Below, piece by piece: positions 8,716 to 18,395 of a stretch of 64,000 bases of DNA (position 1 is the first letter of the stretch; each line of letters opens with the position of its first letter). The translations under genes were made by a program, and so were the position numbers. The stretch spans positions 682,001 to 746,000 of the forward strand of contig NZ_AP023410.1 of assembly GCF_000193495.2 (NCBI RefSeq). Reading direction: 5' to 3'. The notes beneath the pieces are model-generated. The model saw only the letters and a program-made list of their open reading frames with translations, made no database searches and had not been told where the DNA came from. This DNA comes from Acetobacter aceti NBRC 14818. GTDB taxonomy: Bacteria; Pseudomonadota; Alphaproteobacteria; Acetobacterales; Acetobacteraceae.

Positions 8716-10542
8716 ATGTCACGCCCATTCTTACCTGAACGGGGGAATGCAGTCCTGCCTGAGCAGACGCCTGCGTTGCCTCCCTCCCCGCCTCCGGACA
8801 CGGTCCCGGAGCCCGCGCCTGCCCTGCCGCTCAATCTGGACGCGGTTCGCAGCAGCACCGGCTTTGGACCTCTCTGCGGCCGAAGCATTCTGCTGATCGG
8901 CCTGATGGGAGCCGGAAAATCAACCATAGGCCGCCGCCTCGCCCAGCGCCTCGGACTCGGATTTGTTGATGCCGACGCCGAAATCGAACGGGCCGCAGGC
9001 TGTTCGATCAACGATGTTTTCCGTCTGTATGGCGAGGAAGCTTTCCGTGACGGCGAACGACGGGTTCTGAAACGCCTGATCGACGGCCCCTCCCGCGTAA
9101 TCGCGACAGGTGGCGGTGCTTTCATGAACGAGCAGACCCGCGCCCTCATTCGGGAGCGCGCCATCTCGGTCTGGCTGCGCTGCCCACTGCATGTCCTGCT
9201 GAAACGGGTGAGCGGACGTACGCACAGGCCCCTTCTGAACGGTCCCAAACCGCGCGACGTGCTCGAACGGCTGATGATCATTCGTCATCCGGTTTACGCT
9301 GAAGCTGATATCATCGTGCAATGTGGAGAAGACAACGTGGACAACGCCACAACCCGCGTCATCGAGGCGCTGGCTCTCAACCACCGCCCACGTCGCCTCC
9401 CCGTGCGGCTTGAGCGTAACCCTTACGAAGTCATCATCGGCACGGGCCTTATCGAACGTGCCGGTGCGCTCCTGGCGACAGTACTGCCGCAAAAGCGTGT
9501 CGTCGTGGTCTCCGATACGACGGTAGCGGAACTTTACCTCCATCCTCTGCTGGAATCTCTCTCAGACTCCGGCTTTGCCGTTCAGAGTATTGTGGTGCCG
9601 CCCGGTGAACAGTCGAAATCGCTGGGCGAGTTCCAGCGAGTCACGGACGCCATGCTGGAGCAGAAAGTCGAACGTCGGACTGCCGTCATCGCTCTTGGCG
9701 GTGGTGTGATCGGTGATCTCGCAGGATTCGCCGCTTCAGCGACTCTTCGCGGGCTGCCTTTTGTCCAGATGCCTACCACCCTGTTGTCACAGGTCGATTC
9801 TTCGGTTGGTGGTAAAACCGGCATCAACACGTCATGGGGCAAGAATCTGCTTGGTGCGTTTCATCAGCCCGCGATGGTTCTGGCGGATATCTCCAGCCTC
9901 GCAACATTACCGGTGCGCGAAATCCGGGCAGGTTATGCCGAAATTGTGAAGGCTGGCCTTATCGGTGACCCGGATCTGTTCACATGGTGTGAACGGCACG
10001 GTGCTTCCGTCATTTCACAGGACCCCGATGCACTGGCTGAAGCCGTCGAGCGGGCCTGTGCTTTCAAGGCGGCCATCGTGACTGACGATGAGTTCGAGCA
10101 GAAACCGGAAGGCGGTCGCGCGCTTCTCAATCTTGGCCACACGTTCGGTCACGCCCTGGAAGCAGAGATGGGCTACAACGGCAGCCTCCTGCATGGAGAG
10201 GGCGTGTCCATCGGCCTTCGTCTGGCTTTCATGCTCTCCGTCCGTCTGGGTTACTGCCCTCAGGCTGACCTTGATCGGGTAACTGCCCATCTGGATGAAA
10301 CCGGCATGCCAGCACGGATTTCCCAGCTTGGACGCCACTTCGAGGCCCGCACGCTTCTTGACCACATGACAAGGGACAAGAAGATGCATGACGGCAAACT
10401 CAAATTTGTTCTGGTCCGAGGAATTGGTCAGGCATTTACATGCCGTGATGTCCCTGCGCAGGCGGTGCATGACGTGCTTGTGGAAGACGGATGTGCAGCA
10501 GATGCGATGCAGACACACGCTAGCCGTGGAACTGACATCTAA
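8716..10542 (+). CDS. aroKB: Bifunctional shikimate kinase / 3-dehydroquinate synthase
   Basis: A 608-residue fusion of two shikimate-pathway enzymes. After a Pro-rich lead of about 50 residues, the shikimate kinase domain shows the Walker A GLMGAGKST at 62-70, the DAD shikimate-binding motif and the GGGAF loop. From about residue 230 a complete 3-dehydroquinate synthase follows, with GGGVIGDLAGF, PTTLLSQVDSSVGGKTG and LLHGEGVSIG. The order is not that of the pathway: AroB acts second and AroK fifth. Fused AroK-AroB is known in acetic acid bacteria. The start is uncertain (ATG 8674, 8707 or 8716); 8716 gives the simplest leader. Confidence 0.93.
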   Translation: MSRPFLPERGNAVLPEQTPALPPSPPPDTVPEPAPALPLNLDAVRSSTGFGPLCGRSILLIGLMGAGKSTIGRRLAQRLGLGFVDADAEIERAAGCSINDVFRLYGEEAFRDGERRVLKRLIDGPSRVIATGGGAFMNEQTRALIRERAISVWLRCPLHVLLKRVSGRTHRPLLNGPKPRDVLERLMIIRHPVYAEADIIVQCGEDNVDNATTRVIEALALNHRPRRLPVRLERNPYEVIIGTGLIERAGALLATVLPQKRVVVVSDTTVAELYLHPLLESLSDSGFAVQSIVVPPGEQSKSLGEFQRVTDAMLEQKVERRTAVIALGGGVIGDLAGFAASATLRGLPFVQMPTTLLSQVDSSVGGKTGINTSWGKNLLGAFHQPAMVLADISSLATLPVREIRAGYAEIVKAGLIGDPDLFTWCERHGASVISQDPDALAEAVERACAFKAAIVTDDEFEQKPEGGRALLNLGHTFGHALEAEMGYNGSLLHGEGVSIGLRLAFMLSVRLGYCPQADLDRVTAHLDETGMPARISQLGRHFEARTLLDHMTRDKKMHDGKLKFVLVRGIGQAFTCRDVPAQAVHDVLVEDGCAADAMQTHASRGTDI

Positions 10543-10629
10543 AAGCCACATAGGTCGTTACAAAACCCTCATCAACCGGCCATGTACAGTCATTCGGACC
10601 GAAGAAAAACAGGGGGCCGCATACCATTT

Positions 10630-10669
10630 GCAACAACAGAAAGTTCATGACCCAAACATGAACTGTTGC
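10630..10669. repeat. Large dyad upstream of ompA-like gene
   Basis: The arms AGTTCATG (10642-10649) and CATGAACT (10657-10664) flank a 7-base spacer, with outer arms GCAAC and GTTGC. A TATAAA box follows at 10671-10676, with TGACCC 17 bp upstream of it, so the dyad may be an operator over the porin promoter; it could also be an RNA hairpin after aroKB. Confidence 0.45.
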
Positions 10670-10676
10670 ATATAAA
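10648..10676 (+). promoter_or_regulatory. Possible promoter of ompA-like gene
   Basis: TGACCC (10648-10653) and TATAAA (10671-10676), 17 bp apart, could be -35 and -10 boxes. The -35 is weak. The transcript would have an untranslated leader of about 145 bases. Confidence 0.35.
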
Positions 10677-10715
10677 TCACGCTTATGGCGTGTAATAGGC
10701 GAAAGCCTCATCAGG

Positions 10716-10746
10716 TGGGTTCCATTCACGGAACCCATCGTTTTAT
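10716..10746 (+). terminator. Hairpin with T-run in the aroKB-ompA gap
   Basis: An 8-bp stem (TGGGTTCC with GGAACCCA, loop ATTCAC) is followed by TCGTTTTATA. A small GAAA-tetraloop hairpin (10697-10708) lies just before it. It may terminate aroKB, or act as a leader structure of the porin mRNA if the promoter lies upstream. Confidence 0.5.
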
Positions 10747-10827
10747 AGGGCTTTTAGACAGCCTGTAGGGGCAAGGGATCGCAATTCACCGGTCCAGCCC
10801 AAACAGTTGATAAATGAGGACGAAAAA

Positions 10828-11955
10828 ATGCGTCTCCGCAGTGCGTTACTCGCAACCACACTGATGGCAGCAGCACCAGTTGCCGCTTCCGCAACAACGA
10901 TCACCGGACCGTACGTCAATGTCGGCGGTGGTTATGATCTGACACAGACCCAGCATGCCAGCACATGGGATCCGGGTTCACAGAGCACGGTCAGCTCCAA
11001 GTACCGTCACCAGAACGGCTTTACCGGCTTTGGTGCATTCGGCTGGGGCTTCGGCAATGGTCTGCGCGTTGAGGTCGAGGGTGTTTACAACTACTCCGAA
11101 ATCAACCACCGCAACGGTGCCGGTGTCGCCAACAACAAGACACGTGGCAGCGACCAGTCCTATGGTGGCCTTGTCAACGTCCTGTATGACATCGACCTGA
11201 AGCAGTTCGGTATCGATGCTCCTGTCACACCGTTCGTCGGTGTTGGTGCCGGTTACCTGTGGCAGCACTACAACCCGACTGACTCGAACTTCGCCAACGG
11301 CTCCCGCTCGCGTCTGGGCGGCACGAACGGCAGCTTCGCGTATCAGGGTATCGTCGGTGCGGCCTATGACACGGGCATTCCGGGTCTGCAGGTCACAACC
11401 GAATACCGCATGATCGGCCAGACCTTCTCTGACGGTGCGTTCAAGACCACGGCATATGCTCCTGGTGGCGCGAAGATCGGTAGCGGCAACACAAGCTTCG
11501 ATCACCGCTTCAACCACCAGTTCATCGTTGGCCTGCGCTATGCGTTCGATACGGCTCCGCCGCCGCCGCCAGCCCAGCCCTATGTCGCTCCTCCGGCTCC
11601 GACACCGGCTCGTACGTATCTCGTCTTCTTTGACTGGGATAAGGCCAACCTGACGGCTCGTGCTCGCCAGATCGTTGCAGAGGCAGCTCAGGCTTCCACG
11701 CACGTTCAGACGACCCGCATCGAAGTCAACGGCTACACCGATAACTCGTCGGCTCGTGGTGGCGCTGCTGGTGCGAAGTACAACATGGGTCTCTCGATCC
11801 GTCGTGCAGACAGCGTCAAGGCTGAGCTGATCCGTGACGGCGTGCCGGCTTCGGCTATCGACATCCATGGTTACGGCGAAGCCCACCCGCTGGTTCCGAC
11901 AGGCCCGAACACTCGCGAGCCTCAGAACCGTCGCGTGGAAATCATCCTGCACTGA
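10828..11955 (+). CDS. OmpA-family outer-membrane porin with peptidoglycan-binding domain
   Basis: A 375-residue outer-membrane protein. Residues 1-23 are a signal peptide (MRLRSALL, then an Ala-rich core). Residues about 28-245 form an eight-strand-like beta-barrel rich in Gly and aromatic residues, followed by a Pro linker (APPPPPAQP). Residues about 265-375 are the OmpA C-terminal domain, with FFDWDKANLT, NGYTDNS and the SIRRADSVK helix that bind peptidoglycan and tie the outer membrane to the wall. The start ATG 10828 has an excellent GAGGA seven bases upstream. Codon use looks highly optimised, as expected of an abundant porin. Single gene with its own terminator. Confidence 0.92.
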   Translation: MRLRSALLATTLMAAAPVAASATTITGPYVNVGGGYDLTQTQHASTWDPGSQSTVSSKYRHQNGFTGFGAFGWGFGNGLRVEVEGVYNYSEINHRNGAGVANNKTRGSDQSYGGLVNVLYDIDLKQFGIDAPVTPFVGVGAGYLWQHYNPTDSNFANGSRSRLGGTNGSFAYQGIVGAAYDTGIPGLQVTTEYRMIGQTFSDGAFKTTAYAPGGAKIGSGNTSFDHRFNHQFIVGLRYAFDTAPPPPPAQPYVAPPAPTPARTYLVFFDWDKANLTARARQIVAEAAQASTHVQTTRIEVNGYTDNSSARGGAAGAKYNMGLSIRRADSVKAELIRDGVPASAIDIHGYGEAHPLVPTGPNTREPQNRRVEIILH

Positions 11956-11990
11956 TCCGCTTTCCGGATCTTTCAGGAAACGCTACGAAG

Positions 11991-12019
11991 AAGGGTGCCT
12001 TTCGAGGCACCCTTTTTTT
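11991..12019 (+). terminator. Strong rho-independent terminator of ompA-like gene
   Basis: A perfect 9-bp stem (AAGGGTGCC with GGCACCCTT, loop TTTCGA) merges into a seven-T run. It is a textbook intrinsic terminator. Confidence 0.9.
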
Positions 12020-12044
12020 GTTCTTTACTGTTTCAGGAAATATC

Positions 12045-12554
12045 GTGGCTGCCCGAAAGTCTTCTTTCCTGCGTCTATTCAAATTCGCAACTGTCGGCAG
12101 TCTCGGTCTTCTTTGGGATACCTGTACCGTCCTGAGTCTCAGAGACATCATCGGCCTGAACGCAGCAGCTCTCGCCGCCTATTTCGTGGCCGCCAGCTTC
12201 AACTGGACACTCAATCGCGTCTGGACATTTCGCGATGTAGGACGCCACGATCATCCGCTACTACAATGGCTCCGTTTTCTCTCTGCCAACAGTCTGGCGT
12301 TCTTTCTGAATCGTGGCACGGTCTACCTCCTGTTCTTCTTTTCTCCCTTCTGCGTAAATCATCCCGTCGTCGCGCTTGTTGTCGGCGCATTGGCTGGCAT
12401 GGGCGCCAACTTCAAGCTGAGCGAAAGACTGGTCTTTCGGGAACGTCCGCCACAATCAGTTCTGGAACTTGGCGAAATTTCAGTCGGCATGGTTGATCCG
12501 GAACTTCCACAACCACAAACCGATGAAGCATCATCAGGCCGCGACAACCCATAA
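12045..12554 (+). CDS. GtrA-family membrane protein
   Basis: A 169-residue protein with four predicted membrane helices (about residues 12-35, 40-60, 82-105 and 112-135) and the GtrA hallmarks FxxVGxxG near the start and NWxxNRxWTF after helix two. GtrA-like proteins help flip undecaprenyl-linked sugars or act with glycosyltransferases in surface polysaccharide modification; the partner is not adjacent here. I prefer GTG 12045, with AGGA six bases upstream, since the longer frame would begin inside the preceding terminator. The tail is hydrophilic, Pro/Glu-rich. Confidence 0.85.
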   Translation: MAARKSSFLRLFKFATVGSLGLLWDTCTVLSLRDIIGLNAAALAAYFVAASFNWTLNRVWTFRDVGRHDHPLLQWLRFLSANSLAFFLNRGTVYLLFFFSPFCVNHPVVALVVGALAGMGANFKLSERLVFRERPPQSVLELGEISVGMVDPELPQPQTDEASSGRDNP

Positions 12555-12771
12555 CCCAGTTTGGAAAATAAAAGACCGATCTAATTCAGGATGTGGATGA
12601 GCTGCACTGCATGCCATCAAGCACATGGATTTCACTCTGAATTTCAGAAGCAGACCACGAGCCACCTTTCCCTGCCCGCCCTGACTGCGCTAGTGTTTCG
12701 CCTCAGATGTTTCTCTTGTTCTCCCGCTGTCTCTAACAGACGGCAGCTGCCACAGGACGCTTTTCCGCACC

Positions 12772-15429
12772 ATGCCCACAACAAATGAAATCCGCTCCGC
12801 TTTTCTGGATTATTTTGCGTCCAACGACCATCAGATCGTCCCTTCGTCCTCACTGGTTCCCAGTAATGATCCGACGCTGCTGTTCACCAACGCTGGAATG
12901 GTGCAGTTCAAGAACGTCTTTACAGGTCAGGAGACACGGCCCTACTCCCGCGCCACAACGGCACAGAAGGTGGTGCGGGCCGGTGGCAAGCATAACGACC
13001 TCGACAATGTCGGCTATACAGCCCGACATCATACCTTCTTCGAGATGATGGGTAATTTCTCTTTCGGGGATTACTTCAAGCCTCGTGCAATTGAGTTGGC
13101 CTGGAATCTTATCACGAAGGACTTCGGGCTTCCGAAAGAAAAACTCCTCGTCACCGTCTACTCGGAAGACGAGGAAGCGGCTGGCCTATGGCGCAAGATT
13201 GCCGGTCTGACCGATGACCGCATCATCCGCATCCCGACTTCGGACAATTTCTGGCGTATGGGCGATATCGGACCGTGCGGCCCCTGCTCGGAAATCTTCT
13301 ACGATCACGGTCCCGACGTGTTCGGCGGCCCTCCGGGTTCTCCCGATGAAGACGGAGATCGCTTCGTCGAGATCTGGAACCTCGTGTTCATGCAGTTCTT
13401 CGAGGACCCACCGGGCACGCGCACGCCGCTTCCTCGTCCGTCGATTGATACCGGCATGGGGCTTGAGCGCTTTGCCGCCATCATGCAGGGCAAGCGCGAT
13501 AACTACGACACCGATACATTCCGCGCGCTAATCGAGGCTTCTGCCGAGGTGACGGCCCAGGCAGCCGACGGCCAGTTCAAGGCGAGCCACCGTATTGTGG
13601 CCGACCACCTGCGCTCCACGGCATTCCTGATCGCGGATGGCATCCTGCCTTCAAAAGATGGTCGCGGTTATGTGTTGCGTCGCATCATGCGTCGCGCCAT
13701 GCGCCATCTGCACATGATGGGCACGTCGGAGCCAGTCTTCTACAAGCTGCTTCCTGCCCTCATCCAGCAGATGGGCGCGGCCTATCCAGAACTTGGTCAG
13801 ACAGAATCCCTGATCCGAGAGACGATGCGCGGTGAAGAAGAGCGCTTCAAGGCGATGCTCGGGCGTGGCCTTTCGCTTCTGACGGAAGAAACCGACAAAC
13901 TGCCAGCCGGCGGTGCCCTGCCGGGCGATGTTGCTTTTAAGCTGTATGATACGTTTGGTTTCCCACTTGATCTGACGCAGGACGCCCTGCGCTCAAGCGG
14001 TCATTTGGTAGACGTTCCGGGCTTTGAAGCCGCCATGAAAGTGCAGCGAGATCGTGCCCGCGCAGCATGGTCCGGTTCCGGTGATACAGCTGTTGAAACT
14101 GTCTGGTTTGAGGCACGCGACAAGTTCGGCGCGACCGAATTCCTTGGCTACAGCACGGAAACAGCTCAGGCAGAAGTCCAGCTTATTGCCTCGGGTGGCG
14201 TCAGTGTTGAATCCGCTGGACCGGGCACCAAGGTTGCAATCCTTCTCAACCAGACACCTTTCTACGGCGAGAGTGGTGGACAGGTTGGTGACACCGGTGA
14301 GATCGAAGCACCGGGTGTTAAGGTGGCCATCTCCGACACCCAGAAAAAGCTCGGCGATCTTCTGGTGCATTATGGCACCGTGACAGAAGGCACCCTGAAA
14401 ACGGGCATGGCAGTCACGGCAAAGGTGGATCACACCCGCCGTTCCGCCATTCGTGCGCATCATTCTGCGACCCATCTCCTGCATGAAGCATTACGTCGTC
14501 GTCTAGGCGATCATGTCATGCAGAAAGGCAGCCTCAATACACCGGACCGACTGCGTTTCGATGTCAGCCAGCCTCGTCCGATCACCAAGGAAGAGCTGAA
14601 CGAAATTGAAGCTGAAGTGAATGCTCGCATTCGGGAAAACACGGCTGTCACAACCCGCATCATGACACCGGATGAAGCCTCTGCTGAAGGTGCGATGGCT
14701 CTGTTCGGTGAGAAATACGGCGATGAAGTGCGCGTCGTCTCCATGGGCGGCAAGGATGCGGACGGCAGCAAGCCTGCGTGGTCAGTGGAACTGTGCGGTG
14801 GCACGCATGTCAGCCGCACCGGCGACATCGGTCTGTTCCGAATTTCTTCGGAATCTGGTGTTTCGGCAGGTGTCCGACGGATTGAAGCTGTGGCTGGTTC
14901 CGCAGCAGAAGCCGTGGCTGTGGCGAATGAAGAGCGCCTCTCCCAGATCGCTGCGATGCTGAAAGTTACTGTGGCGGAAACGCCAGAGCGCCTTGCCACA
15001 CTGCTGGAAGAGCGCAAGCTCATGGAGCGGAAAATCTCCGATCTCCAGCGCAAGCTGGCGGCTGGTAGCAGCGATGCGACCAAAGTGGAAAAGATCGCGG
15101 GCATTTCTTTTGCCGGTCGTAATGTCGGCGAAACCCCAGCCAAGGAGCTGAAAGGGCTGGCTGACACAATCGGCAAACAGATTGGCGAAGGCGTCGTCGC
15201 TCTTGTCTCGACAGCAGACGGGAAAGCCAGCGTCGTGGTGGCCGTCAATCCTGCGCTGCCGGAGGGGATTGATGCCGTGTCCCTCGTCAAGGCTGCCAGC
15301 GCAGCCCTTGGCGGAAAAGGTGGTGGTGGTCGCCGGGATATGGCGCAGGCAGGCGGTCCGGATGTAGGCGCGGCTGATGCGGCGCTCAATGCCGTTCGTG
15401 CCGGGATTGAAGCCGCTGTAAACGCCTGA
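12772..15429 (+). CDS. alaS: Alanyl-tRNA synthetase
   Basis: AlaRS charges tRNA-Ala; the 885-residue length is normal. The catalytic domain begins with the characteristic IRSAFLDYF and [19 protein letters not shown], followed by motif 2 ([15 protein letters not shown]). The editing domain carries the zinc ligands in HHSATHLLH and in [15 protein letters not shown]. The C-terminal C-Ala domain ends with a Gly-rich [16 protein letters not shown] segment. The upstream gap of 217 bp holds no recognisable leader. A perfect stem-loop follows the stop by 16 bases. Confidence 0.97.
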   Translation: MPTTNEIRSAFLDYFASNDHQIVPSSSLVPSNDPTLLFTNAGMVQFKNVFTGQETRPYSRATTAQKVVRAGGKHNDLDNVGYTARHHTFFEMMGNFSFGDYFKPRAIELAWNLITKDFGLPKEKLLVTVYSEDEEAAGLWRKIAGLTDDRIIRIPTSDNFWRMGDIGPCGPCSEIFYDHGPDVFGGPPGSPDEDGDRFVEIWNLVFMQFFEDPPGTRTPLPRPSIDTGMGLERFAAIMQGKRDNYDTDTFRALIEASAEVTAQAADGQFKASHRIVADHLRSTAFLIADGILPSKDGRGYVLRRIMRRAMRHLHMMGTSEPVFYKLLPALIQQMGAAYPELGQTESLIRETMRGEEERFKAMLGRGLSLLTEETDKLPAGGALPGDVAFKLYDTFGFPLDLTQDALRSSGHLVDVPGFEAAMKVQRDRARAAWSGSGDTAVETVWFEARDKFGATEFLGYSTETAQAEVQLIASGGVSVESAGPGTKVAILLNQTPFYGESGGQVGDTGEIEAPGVKVAISDTQKKLGDLLVHYGTVTEGTLKTGMAVTAKVDHTRRSAIRAHHSATHLLHEALRRRLGDHVMQKGSLNTPDRLRFDVSQPRPITKEELNEIEAEVNARIRENTAVTTRIMTPDEASAEGAMALFGEKYGDEVRVVSMGGKDADGSKPAWSVELCGGTHVSRTGDIGLFRISSESGVSAGVRRIEAVAGSAAEAVAVANEERLSQIAAMLKVTVAETPERLATLLEERKLMERKISDLQRKLAAGSSDATKVEKIAGISFAGRNVGETPAKELKGLADTIGKQIGEGVVALVSTADGKASVVVAVNPALPEGIDAVSLVKAASAALGGKGGGGRRDMAQAGGPDVGAADAALNAVRAGIEAAVNA

Positions 15430-15445
15430 TCAACGGGCATCAGAA

Positions 15446-15482
15446 GCCATCCGGATGACGTCGATTGCATCATCCGGATGGC
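15446..15482 (+). terminator. Long perfect hairpin after alaS
   Basis: GCCATCCGGATGA pairs with TCATCCGGATGGC (13 bp) across an 11-base loop. No T-run follows, so it may protect the mRNA 3' end or work with Rho. Each arm holds the palindrome ATCCGGAT. Confidence 0.6.
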
Positions 15483-15828
15483 ATACTATGTGTTGCAGGA
15501 ACATTTTCCCGGTCGCCAGTCGTTTCATCGAACAGATGAGAGCGCTCTTAGAAACAAAGCTAAGATATCAAGGCAACAGGCTGATAATAAAAAATAAAAA
15601 TATTTTTTGTCTTTTTGATAAAGCTGATTTCATGCAGCGCTCAAAAAGACTTCAGCAAAACTCTTCTCCGAAGCGGGACGAGATACAGTCAGAGATGACC
15701 TTCACACCAGTCGAGTAGAGACTGCGTTTTGATCGGGATAGAAAAACACCCTCTCCTGAAACCACTCACGGATGGTCTCAGTCCGACGTGTCGTTTTCAC
15801 GTCATGCCGGACCAGTCTGGGATCGAAC
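15483..15828. other. Intergenic region, AT-rich in its centre
   Basis: This 346-bp gap lies between convergent alaS and the fasciclin gene. It contains an A/T-rich patch around 15580-15615 and short open frames without ribosome sites or recognisable protein patterns. I see no gene. Confidence 0.6.
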
Positions 15829-16590
15829 TCAGTGTGTCGCGGGCAAGGGCGCCGCCACAATACCGTTGGGAGCAGCAGGCTTCACGACAGCCTGAGGTGG
15901 AAAGACAGGCGCCAGCGTCGACTGTGTAAAATACAGGACGCCATTGGACTGGGGCACGCCTGTCACCCACAGATGATTACTGGCACCCGCTGCATTGCTG
16001 ACCAAAGGTTGTCCTGTTGCCGGGTCGAGCGAAAAGGTCAGCGGGATTCCAGCAAGCGTCTTCAGACTGAAGGCATGCGTAGACGACTTGGCAAGAAGAT
16101 CCTTGATCTTCTTTACAGGCCACTTACCCGGAACGATTGTGTAGGAAATCAGCGCTTTCAGTGAGGCCCGGTTGGCCGGATCAAGCAATCCGTTCCGGAA
16201 CTGCGCCGAGTATTGCGCCAGCGGCTCATTGGGGATGGCAAAGACCGTGTAGGGGCCTTTCTGCTGCAGAATAGCAAAGTAGCCTGAAACATGTAGCGCC
16301 CGAGTGTAATTCGCCAGTTCGATCGCCGCCGACACGCCTTCCGAGATAGGACGGTCACAGTAAATCGGCGTTTCCGGATCAGCGTAGGCAATCCGGCTGT
16401 CAGGCGCTTCTTTCTCGCTGGCTGGTACGTAATTTCGGGTGCCGGACACGGTCGGAGCCATGAAGGAGCAGACACTTCCTACCTGCTTGTAGGAGTCCTG
16501 CCGTGCCTTGCTCTGACATCCTCCGACGGACAGCGCCATCACTATAGCAGCGCCTGCCGCGCTCCACTGCACTGCCCGCTCTGGCCGCAT
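15829..16590 (-). CDS. Fasciclin-domain lipoprotein
   Basis: A 253-residue exported protein. The start at 16590 gives a lipoprotein signal ending in the lipobox SVGGC near residue 27. The remainder resembles a FAS1 (fasciclin/beta-Ig-H3) domain, with YFAILQQKGPYTVFAIPNEPLA followed by LKALISYTIVPGKW and a late VTGVPQSNGVLYFT strand, though part of the first helix region is divergent. FAS1 domains mediate adhesion or surface protein contacts. A longer reading frame begins 51 codons upstream but would bury the signal peptide. The neighbour upstream is another lipoprotein gene on the same strand. Confidence 0.8.
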   Translation of the reverse strand: MRPERAVQWSAAGAAIVMALSVGGCQSKARQDSYKQVGSVCSFMAPTVSGTRNYVPASEKEAPDSRIAYADPETPIYCDRPISEGVSAAIELANYTRALHVSGYFAILQQKGPYTVFAIPNEPLAQYSAQFRNGLLDPANRASLKALISYTIVPGKWPVKKIKDLLAKSSTHAFSLKTLAGIPLTFSLDPATGQPLVSNAAGASNHLWVTGVPQSNGVLYFTQSTLAPVFPPQAVVKPAAPNGIVAAPLPATH

Positions 16591-16743
16591 CCTGATATCC
16601 CCGTTCCAAATCCCATGCCTCCGTCCATGACGGATGACTATCCTGTTACTCTCTATGGGGTCCGGGTTTCGTATCTGTAAATCCCTCGCCAGACCGCAAA
16701 GGAGAGTTACTCCTTTTTTCAAGTCCCTGGAAAGTGGTGACAA

Positions 16744-17184
16744 TCAGCAACCATCGCCCCGCATGGTCCATCCCCGAACCAGACCGTCAGACAGCTCGAA
16801 CGTGGTCTGGCAGACGGAGTTGTAATAGCTGGGAGGGAAGCCACCATCCATGCCCCAGCCCCAACCGCCCATTCCACCCCAGCCTCCCATACCGCCCCAG
16901 CCTCCCCAGCCGCCGCCCCAGCCTGGACCGCCCCAGCCCCAACCCCAGCCCATGCTGCCGGGATAGTACTGGGTCTGATTGTCTATGTAGGCGAGAAACA
17001 GGTGATTATTGGCCATGAAGGTCCGTGTTGGCACGCCAAAGGCACGCACGACGTCCACTTCCGTCTTGCCCACAAGGGAATCAAGCTGCCGGCGTTGCTC
17101 CTTTGTTGGCCCCGAGCAGGCTGTCAGGGAGACCAGCATCAGAGAGGCGAGCGTCAGGGACGGTCCAATACGCCGGATGATCAT
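16744..17184 (-). CDS. Gly/Trp/Met-rich lipoprotein of unknown function
   Basis: A 146-residue protein with a lipoprotein signal (basic MIIRRIG, hydrophobic core, lipobox SLTAC). Residues about 25-70 contain a segment with LVGKTEVDVVRAFGVPTRT, which resembles the SmpA/OmlA-like outer-membrane lipoprotein pattern. Then comes a striking run of Gly with regularly placed Trp and Met (repeats of GGWGGMGG) and a Cys-containing C-terminal piece ending RGDGC. The start could be ATG 17184 (GGGAAA seven bases upstream) or ATG 17202. It lies 84 bp downstream of epmA on the same strand. No function can be assigned. Confidence 0.65.
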   Translation of the reverse strand: MIIRRIGPSLTLASLMLVSLTACSGPTKEQRRQLDSLVGKTEVDVVRAFGVPTRTFMANNHLFLAYIDNQTQYYPGSMGWGWGWGGPGWGGGWGGWGGMGGWGGMGGWGWGMDGGFPPSYYNSVCQTTFELSDGLVRGWTMRGDGC

Positions 17185-17267
17185 AACAAATTTCCCGATC
17201 ATTTCTCCCGCCCAGTCCGGCTGGAGAGTGTGACTACAGTTTGATTGGACAGGATGCTTGCGCGAAA

Positions 17268-18272
17268 TCAGCCCATCCACAAGATATCTGACAGACGCGG
17301 CGCTCCGGTCGCCAGCATCACCAGCCGGTCAAATCCCAGCGCGATACCCGATGTCGGCGGCAAGGAAGGCAACGCAGCCAGAAGATTTTCGTCCATTTTC
17401 CAGTCTGGTCGCTCTGGATATAGGGCCGCCCGTCTTTTCCTGTCACTATCGAAACGTTCTCGCTGCTCTTTGGCGTCGGACAGTTCCTCAAACGCGTTCG
17501 CCAGTTCGACATCCCCGATATACAGCTCGAATCGGAGCGCTACACGCGGGTCTTTTGGACAGCGACGCGCCAGAGCCGCCTGACTGGCGGGCCAGTGCGT
17601 GAGAAAGGTCGGCCTGTCTCGTCCGATGACAGGCTCCACCCGCTCAAGCAGCAATCGAAAAAAAAGATCTTCCCACTCTTCGTCCGCCCTCAGGACAGCG
17701 CCGGCCTGTGCTGCCAAGGCTTCCGCATCATCGGCTGTCGCCAGAACATCAGCACCAACATAACGCTGAAAGGCGTCCGCGACGGTGAGCCGCTCAAACG
17801 GCTCCGTAATCGGGATCACGCATCCATCACGCTGGACGGCAGGAGGAAGAAGTGTGCGAACGAACGTTTCCGTCTCGTCCATCAGACCATCAAGGCTGGC
17901 ACCCGGTCGATACCATTCCAGCATGGTGAATTCGGGCGCATGCAGGGCGCTGCCTTCACCATTACGCCAGACCCGCGCCAGCTGAAAAATTTTCTGCCCC
18001 GTCGCCGCAACAATGCGCTTCATCGCAAATTCGGGACTTGTGTGCAGGAAAAGAGCCTCCCGTTCACCGGTCGGCGCTTCCCGTTCCGTGGCGAACACAT
18101 GGAGATGCACTTCTTCACCGGGCGTCGGCACCGCATAAGGCGTCTCGACTTCCAGATAGTCTCGACCGTCAAAGAACGCTCTTGCTGCCTGCATCATCAG
18201 GGCACGACGACGTAGCAGCGGCAGGCGTTCCGCGATGCGTGCAGTGTCCTCTTGTGCCCTGCTCTCGCTCAT
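17268..18272 (-). CDS. epmA: EF-P lysine aminoacylase EpmA
   Basis: EpmA (PoxA/GenX) is a class II lysyl-tRNA synthetase paralogue without anticodon domain that attaches (R)-beta-lysine to elongation factor P. At 334 residues it has the stand-alone catalytic-core size. Visible are class II motif 1 (LEVETPYAVPTPGEE), motif 2 (ARVWRNGEGSALHAPEFTMLEW) broken by the expected loop, and motif 3 (GIALGFDRLVML). Start ATG 18272 has GAGGGAG about seven bases upstream. It diverges from epmB across 123 bp, so one intergenic region can coordinate both; the efp target gene is not in the window. Confidence 0.93.
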   Translation of the reverse strand: MSESRAQEDTARIAERLPLLRRRALMMQAARAFFDGRDYLEVETPYAVPTPGEEVHLHVFATEREAPTGEREALFLHTSPEFAMKRIVAATGQKIFQLARVWRNGEGSALHAPEFTMLEWYRPGASLDGLMDETETFVRTLLPPAVQRDGCVIPITEPFERLTVADAFQRYVGADVLATADDAEALAAQAGAVLRADEEWEDLFFRLLLERVEPVIGRDRPTFLTHWPASQAALARRCPKDPRVALRFELYIGDVELANAFEELSDAKEQRERFDSDRKRRAALYPERPDWKMDENLLAALPSLPPTSGIALGFDRLVMLATGAPRLSDILWMG

Positions 18273-18395
18273 GCCTGTGCTCCCTCGCCTTTTCATGCGA
18301 CGACTGATGCCGCGCCTGTCGGACTGCCGCAAGCCAACCACAGTTTCGTTGCCTGAATATTGCGGGAAAGCCTGCGAAACCATTAGAAGCGGCTC

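Noticed and set aside
10978..11952. A 324-codon minus-strand frame
   Set aside because: It is a shadow of the highly expressed OmpA-like gene, without signal, domain or ribosome site.
15455..15718. An 87-codon frame after alaS
   Set aside because: It begins inside the alaS hairpin, crosses an AT-rich patch and has no ribosome site or protein pattern.
16850..16950. Short tandem repeats that could look like a CRISPR or VNTR array
   Set aside because: They encode the Gly/Trp/Met repeats of a lipoprotein; spacing is irregular and there are no unique spacers.
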